Both the position numbers and the translations under genes were made by a program. The notes beneath the pieces are model-generated. The model saw only the letters and a program-made list of their open reading frames with translations. It made no database searches and was not told where the DNA came from. DNA of 64,000 bases from Marinimicrobium sp038419845 (lineage in GTDB: Bacteria > Pseudomonadota > Gammaproteobacteria > Pseudomonadales > Cellvibrionaceae): contig NZ_JBCAQT010000006.1 of the NCBI RefSeq assembly GCF_038419845.1, positions 124,001-188,000 of the forward strand, given 5' to 3'. Below, piece by piece: positions 60,247 to 64,000 of this stretch (positions are counted from its first letter, which is position 1; every line of letters begins with the position of its first letter).

Positions 60247-63200
60247 CTACATCTGCGCCAACAAAACTTGCACCGGGTGCGGAATTGCAACGTCGTCGAT
60301 GCGTTTCACTTGCGAGCGGCAGGAATAACCGGTCGCGGTCAGTTTCCCTTCGTGTTCCGGATTGGCCACCACCTCGGCCCAGGAGAGACCGTAGATTTTC
60401 TTTGAGGTTTCCACATTGGTTGCCTCGTGACCGTAGGTGCCTGCCATGCCGCAACACCCGGTGTCGATGACCTTCAGGGTCTGTCCCAAAGCGCTGAATA
60501 CCGTCTGCCAATCCTTGATGGAAGCGGCGGCGTTGGTTTTTTCGGTGCAGTGGGCCAGCAGGGAATAGTCACCCGGCTCCAGCAAATCCGTTCGTGTTTC
60601 CAGATGGTCTTTCTGCTGCGCCAACCACTCCTGCAACAGTGCCACCTCCGGCGCGTCTTTGCCCAGCACTTTCTGATACTCGCTGCGGTAGGCCAGGGTC
60701 ATGGACGGCTCCAGTCCCACCAGGGGAATGCCGCTGCGGGCCAGGTCGTTCAGGTGCTCGGCGTTTTTGACCGCCGCTTTGGCAAAGGGACCGAGGAAAC
60801 CGTGCACGTGCAGCGGTTTGCCGTTGGGTTTGAAGGGGGCCACCAGCGGGGTGAAGCCCAGCGTGATGAGCAGATCCAGGCTGTCGAGCACCAGGCCGGT
60901 TTCAAAATAGCTGGTGAAGGCGTCCTGGACCAGGATCACCGCGTTGTCCCGCTGCTCCTGGGTAAGCGATGCGATGTTCTGCGCACTGGCGTAGCGGACT
61001 TTGCGCGTCTGCAGTTCGTTGTCCAGTGAGATGCCGGTGAGCAGCGGGCTGTCCACCATGCCGGCTGCTTTGGCCATGATCGCCTGCATAAAACGCGGCT
61101 TCATCAGGCCGTTATACAGCCAGGGTACCTTGGCCAGGGTGGGCACCATGAACTCCAGGCCGCCGATGAAGTAGTCTTTCAGCGGGCGCAGGTAGCGGCC
61201 GTAGTACAGCTCCAGAAATTTGCTGCGGAAGCTGGGTACGTCCACCTTGATCGGGCACTGACCGGTGCAGGATTTGCAGGCCAGACAGCCCATCATGGAT
61301 TCATGCACTTCGTGGGAGAAGTCGTACTGGCCGCGCTTTTTGGCGACGGTGTTTTTGACGCGTGCGGGCAGGCTCAACAGGAATGACTGCCTGCGCGTCG
61401 CTTCGGTCTCCTCGACGGCGTTCACCTCCCGCTCGCTCAATTGTTTGAGCCACTCGCGCACCAGTGACGCCCGGCCCTTGGGGGTCTGGGTGCGCAGGCG
61501 GGTGCCTTTCCAGGAGGGGCACATGGCATCGTTCGGGTTCCAGTTGTGGCACTGGCCGTTGCCGTTGCAGTGCATGCCCTCGCTGTAGCCTTCCCAGACC
61601 TGCACCGGAATTTTCCGGTCCTGCTGACCGCGGGTGGGTACGCCGTCGATTTTCAGCAGTTCCAGCTCGGGTTTCGGGGTGGCGATTTTGCCCGGGTTCA
61701 ACTGGTTGCGCGGGTCGAACGCGGCCTTGAGCCGTTGCAGCTGCGGGTAGAGCTCGCCGAAGAATTCCGGCGCGTATTCGGCGCGCACGCCCTTGCCGTG
61801 CTCGCCCCAGAGCAGCCCCTTGTACTTTTTGACCAGCGCGACCACCTGATCGGTGATCGGGCGGATCAGTGCTTCCTGCTGCGGGTCTTTCATGTCGATG
61901 GCGGGGCGCACATGCAGCACGCCCGCGTCCACATGGCCGAACATGCCGTAGGTCAGGCCGCGCTCGTCCAGGAGCTGACGGAATTCCTTAATGAAGTCCG
62001 CCAGGTTCTCCGGCGGCACGGCGGTATCCTCCACAAAAGGAATCGGGCGGGCCTCGCCCTCGGCATTGCCCAGCAGGCCCACGGATTTTTTGCGCATCGC
62101 CCAGATCTTGGCCACCGAGGCCGAGCCCCAGGCCAGGCTGTAACCCAGTCGGTCGTTGTCCTCGCCCGAGTCGGCATCGAGCCGGTCGGTCAGGCGCTTT
62201 ACCGCCGCTTCCAGCTCTTCTTCGCTGTCGGCGGTGTACTCCACCAGGTTGATGCCCTGGATCGGCTCGCCGCTCTCCGCTGGCGGGAAAAACTCGGACA
62301 CGCTGTGCCAGACGATGTCGTTCATCGCCAGATTGAGCACTTTTGAGTCCACGGTTTCGATGGCCGTGGGCTCGGCTTTCATCAGCTCGGTGGCATCGCG
62401 CAGGGCCGCGTTGAAGTCCCGGTAGTTAACGTTCACTAACGCGGAGACCTTCGGGATGGGCAGCAGGTTGAGCTTGGCCTCGGCGATAAAGCCCAGGGTG
62501 CCCTCACTGCCGCAGAGCACGCTGTTCAGGTCGAATCGGCCTTCGGGCGTGCGCACATGGGCCAGATCGTAGCCGGTCAGGCAGCGGTTGAGTTTGGGAA
62601 ATTTGGCATCGATCAGCTCGGCGTGATCAGTCTGAATCTGGTTGAGCGCTGAGTGCACCTCGCCCACACGATCATCGCGCCGGCTCACTTCGGTCAGCTC
62701 GGCATCATCCAGGGGGCGGGACGTCCAATCGCTGCCATCGAGCAGCACGGTGCGCAGCTCCAGCACGTGATCCCGGGTCTTGCCGTAGCGGCAGGAGCCC
62801 TGGCCTGAGGCGTCGGTGTTGATCATGCCGCCGATGGTGGCCCGGTTGCTGGTGGACAGATCGGGGGCGAAAAACAGCCCATGGGGCTTGAGCGCGGCAT
62901 TGAGCTGGTCTTTCACCACGCCCGACTGCACTCGCGCCCAGCGCTCCTCCACGTTGATTTCCACAATGGCGTTCATGTGCCGGGAGGTGTCCACCACCAG
63001 ACCGTCGGTGAGCGACTGGCCATTGGTGCCGGTGCCGCCGCCCCGGGGGCTGATGACAATCTCCTCAAACACGGGCCGGTTGCTCAGCTGGGTGATCAGC
63101 ACCAGGTCGCGGACATCGCGCGGGTAAATCACGCCCTGGGGCAGCATCTGGTAGATGGAGTTGTCCGTGGCCAGCACAGTGCGATTGGCGTAATCGGGGT

Positions 63201-63294
63201 TGAGGTCACCCTTGAAGCCAGCGTCGCGCAGGGCGTCGATAAACGCCAGATAGCGGGCCTGGACAGGGGAGGTGTGGCGAATACTCGGTATCAT
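60247..63294 (-). CDS. ydiJ: FAD/iron-sulfur dehydrogenase of the YdiJ type
   Basis: Protein of 1015 residues. An N-terminal FAD-binding PCMH domain (about 45-280, PRGGGTGTNGQSLTDGLVVD) and FAD-oxidase C domain are followed by an Fe-S region with CLACKSCTGQCPIKVD and, near the C-terminus, a CCG domain (DTGCCGMAGTYGHEATNVE). Escherichia coli YdiJ oxidises D-2-hydroxyglutarate; related proteins oxidise D-lactate. Which one applies here is not clear from sequence. It ends at the REP-like pair and is preceded by tandem repeats. Confidence 0.93.
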   Translation of the reverse strand: MIPSIRHTSPVQARYLAFIDALRDAGFKGDLNPDYANRTVLATDNSIYQMLPQGVIYPRDVRDLVLITQLSNRPVFEEIVISPRGGGTGTNGQSLTDGLVVDTSRHMNAIVEINVEERWARVQSGVVKDQLNAALKPHGLFFAPDLSTSNRATIGGMINTDASGQGSCRYGKTRDHVLELRTVLLDGSDWTSRPLDDAELTEVSRRDDRVGEVHSALNQIQTDHAELIDAKFPKLNRCLTGYDLAHVRTPEGRFDLNSVLCGSEGTLGFIAEAKLNLLPIPKVSALVNVNYRDFNAALRDATELMKAEPTAIETVDSKVLNLAMNDIVWHSVSEFFPPAESGEPIQGINLVEYTADSEEELEAAVKRLTDRLDADSGEDNDRLGYSLAWGSASVAKIWAMRKKSVGLLGNAEGEARPIPFVEDTAVPPENLADFIKEFRQLLDERGLTYGMFGHVDAGVLHVRPAIDMKDPQQEALIRPITDQVVALVKKYKGLLWGEHGKGVRAEYAPEFFGELYPQLQRLKAAFDPRNQLNPGKIATPKPELELLKIDGVPTRGQQDRKIPVQVWEGYSEGMHCNGNGQCHNWNPNDAMCPSWKGTRLRTQTPKGRASLVREWLKQLSEREVNAVEETEATRRQSFLLSLPARVKNTVAKKRGQYDFSHEVHESMMGCLACKSCTGQCPIKVDVPSFRSKFLELYYGRYLRPLKDYFIGGLEFMVPTLAKVPWLYNGLMKPRFMQAIMAKAAGMVDSPLLTGISLDNELQTRKVRYASAQNIASLTQEQRDNAVILVQDAFTSYFETGLVLDSLDLLITLGFTPLVAPFKPNGKPLHVHGFLGPFAKAAVKNAEHLNDLARSGIPLVGLEPSMTLAYRSEYQKVLGKDAPEVALLQEWLAQQKDHLETRTDLLEPGDYSLLAHCTEKTNAAASIKDWQTVFSALGQTLKVIDTGCCGMAGTYGHEATNVETSKKIYGLSWAEVVANPEHEGKLTATGYSCRSQVKRIDDVAIPHPVQVLLAQM

Positions 63295-63344
63295 GAACGG
63301 CGTTACGTCTCTCGAATTGGGGGTGATATTCTACGGGTTTGGCC

Positions 63345-63431
63345 GGCATTCTCCAATTAGCCGCGGGCGCTCTCCAATTGGCTGCAGGCGCTCTCCAATT
63401 GGCCGCCGCCGGCGCTCTCACTCCTGCTGCA
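63345..63431. repeat. Tandem 21-bp repeat between ydiJ and the MAPEG gene
   Basis: Successive units start GGCATTCTCCAATT, GGCGCTCTCCAATTGG, GGCGCTCTCCAATTGG and GGCGCTCTCACTCC. The first two are 21 bp, the third 24 bp, the fourth diverged. On the minus strand the period of seven codons gives a repeated APAANWR pattern, but no gene was assigned. Confidence 0.8.
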
Positions 63432-63436
63432 GGCGT

Positions 63437-63850
63437 TTACCAACCGCCGCGGGCGCTGTACTGCATCGCCAGAGTCACCCAGATGGCGATCAGCAGCAGG
63501 TTGCTGGCCATGAACGCCAGGAACCTGTGAAGTACGTTGTTGTAGCTCAGGTGGATGAGCGTATGGATCAGGCGCAGGGCCACAAAGCCCCAGGCCAGCG
63601 CCAGCGGGCCCTGTACCCCGAGCACCAGCGAGGTGATGCAGGCCAGGTAAAACAGCACCGGCACCTGGAACAGGTTGTCGTAGTGCCGGGAGGCGGCGAT
63701 CAGCTTCGCCGGTGGCGGCTCGGCACTGTGGTACAGGCGGAAGTAGCTCATGGACACTTCGCGCCGGCGCACGGCCAGGGTGCGCAGGGTCAGCAGATAG
63801 ATGGCAACGCCCAGGGTCAGCAGCATCAGGGCAAACATGGGGTAAAGCAT
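63437..63850 (-). CDS. MAPEG-family membrane protein
   Basis: Protein of 137 residues with four membrane helices. It starts MLYPMFALMLLTLGVAIYLLTLR and contains RHYDNLFQVPVLFYLACI and ALRLIHTLIHLSYNNVLHRFLAF, the RxxxN and RxxH/IH patterns of the MAPEG family (membrane-associated proteins in eicosanoid and glutathione metabolism). Bacterial members are mostly uncharacterised. The start at 63850 has GAGGAG 6 bp upstream; the upstream extension of the frame is not family-like. Confidence 0.88.
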   Translation of the reverse strand: MLYPMFALMLLTLGVAIYLLTLRTLAVRRREVSMSYFRLYHSAEPPPAKLIAASRHYDNLFQVPVLFYLACITSLVLGVQGPLALAWGFVALRLIHTLIHLSYNNVLHRFLAFMASNLLLIAIWVTLAMQYSARGGW

Positions 63851-63974
63851 GGGGGTCTCCTCAACCTTGGTCGGTTCGGTCTCGGCGCCAGTTCCGGGTG
63901 TTGGCGGCGGAACAAAGCGCTCAAATGGGGCATCAGCTGTTACAATAGCCCTATTTGCCCCACTGTGTGTGGGG

Positions 63975-64000
63975 ATGGTAATCGACAATCAGAACGAGAG
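63975..64000 (+). CDS. Possible gene start at the right edge
   Basis: An ATG at 63975 opens MVIDNQNE to the window end, preceded by GGGG. TACAAT at 63941-63946 could be its -10. Too short to identify. Confidence 0.2.

Noticed and set aside
63206..63421. 71-codon frame with APAANWR repeats
   Set aside because: It arises from the 21-bp tandem repeat, runs into the start of ydiJ on the same strand in another frame, and lacks a ribosome site.

Overview
The window is chromosomal DNA of a GC-rich gammaproteobacterium. The gene orders yrbG-kdsD, mlaC-ibaG-murA-hisG-hisD, rplM-rpsI-petABC-sspA-sspB and accB-accC-prmA-dusB-fis-purH-purD, together with a secreted CBM2-CBM10-GH5 cellulase joined by poly-serine linkers, point to the Cellvibrionaceae (Cellvibrio, Saccharophagus or Marinimicrobium type). 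This placement is inferred from gene content, not from a marker-gene tree. No rRNA, tRNA, CRISPR array, prophage or insertion sequence was recognised.

Region by region: (1) 0-10.4 kb is a housekeeping block: the start of kdsD, a Ca/Na exchanger, an isolated mlaC, ibaG, murA, hisG and hisD, then the envelope protease DegS and ZapG, a small hydrolase with ZapE, and the rplM-rpsI operon. (2) 10.6-15.5 kb holds the cytochrome bc1 genes, in which cytochrome b and cytochrome c1 form one continuous reading frame, followed by sspA, sspB and a Yip1/YohC-like membrane protein. (3) 15.5-22.5 kb is a complete phosphate regulon (pstS, pstC, pstA, pstB, phoU) with two Pho boxes whose -10 elements have identical spacing. 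(4) 22.5-30.2 kb is carbohydrate related: an AEC transporter, glucuronate isomerase UxaC, a redoxin, the cellulase preceded by a LacI/CelR-like palindrome, and a secreted ricin-lectin/beta-helix protein. (5) 30.5-42.0 kb is a long minus-strand series: dsbD, aroQ, accB, accC, prmA, a zinc-ribbon DUF3426 protein, dusB, fis, purH, purD. (6) 42.2-54.3 kb has a PCuAC copper chaperone, a DUF2333 protein, a PAS-GGDEF-EAL protein, an SbtA-like permease, an SMI1/KNR4 protein, a two-subunit sodium/solute symporter whose large subunit seems to start at an ATA codon, a DUF349 protein and purC. (7) 54.6-58.9 kb is the least explained part: four tightly overlapping genes for a short lipoprotein, a 697-residue membrane protein, a 62-residue membrane peptide and a membrane protein carrying eight DnaJ-like CxxC knuckles. 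I regard this as the best candidate for an undescribed system. (8) 58.9-64.0 kb has a luciferase-like flavin oxidoreductase, a YdiJ-type FAD/Fe-S dehydrogenase and a MAPEG protein, separated by conspicuous extragenic repeats.

Most genes are ordinary core genes read with good ribosome binding sites. Where several starts are possible I moved the start to the codon with the best Shine-Dalgarno sequence and the expected family N-terminus. All family assignments come from reading the protein sequences, without database searches.
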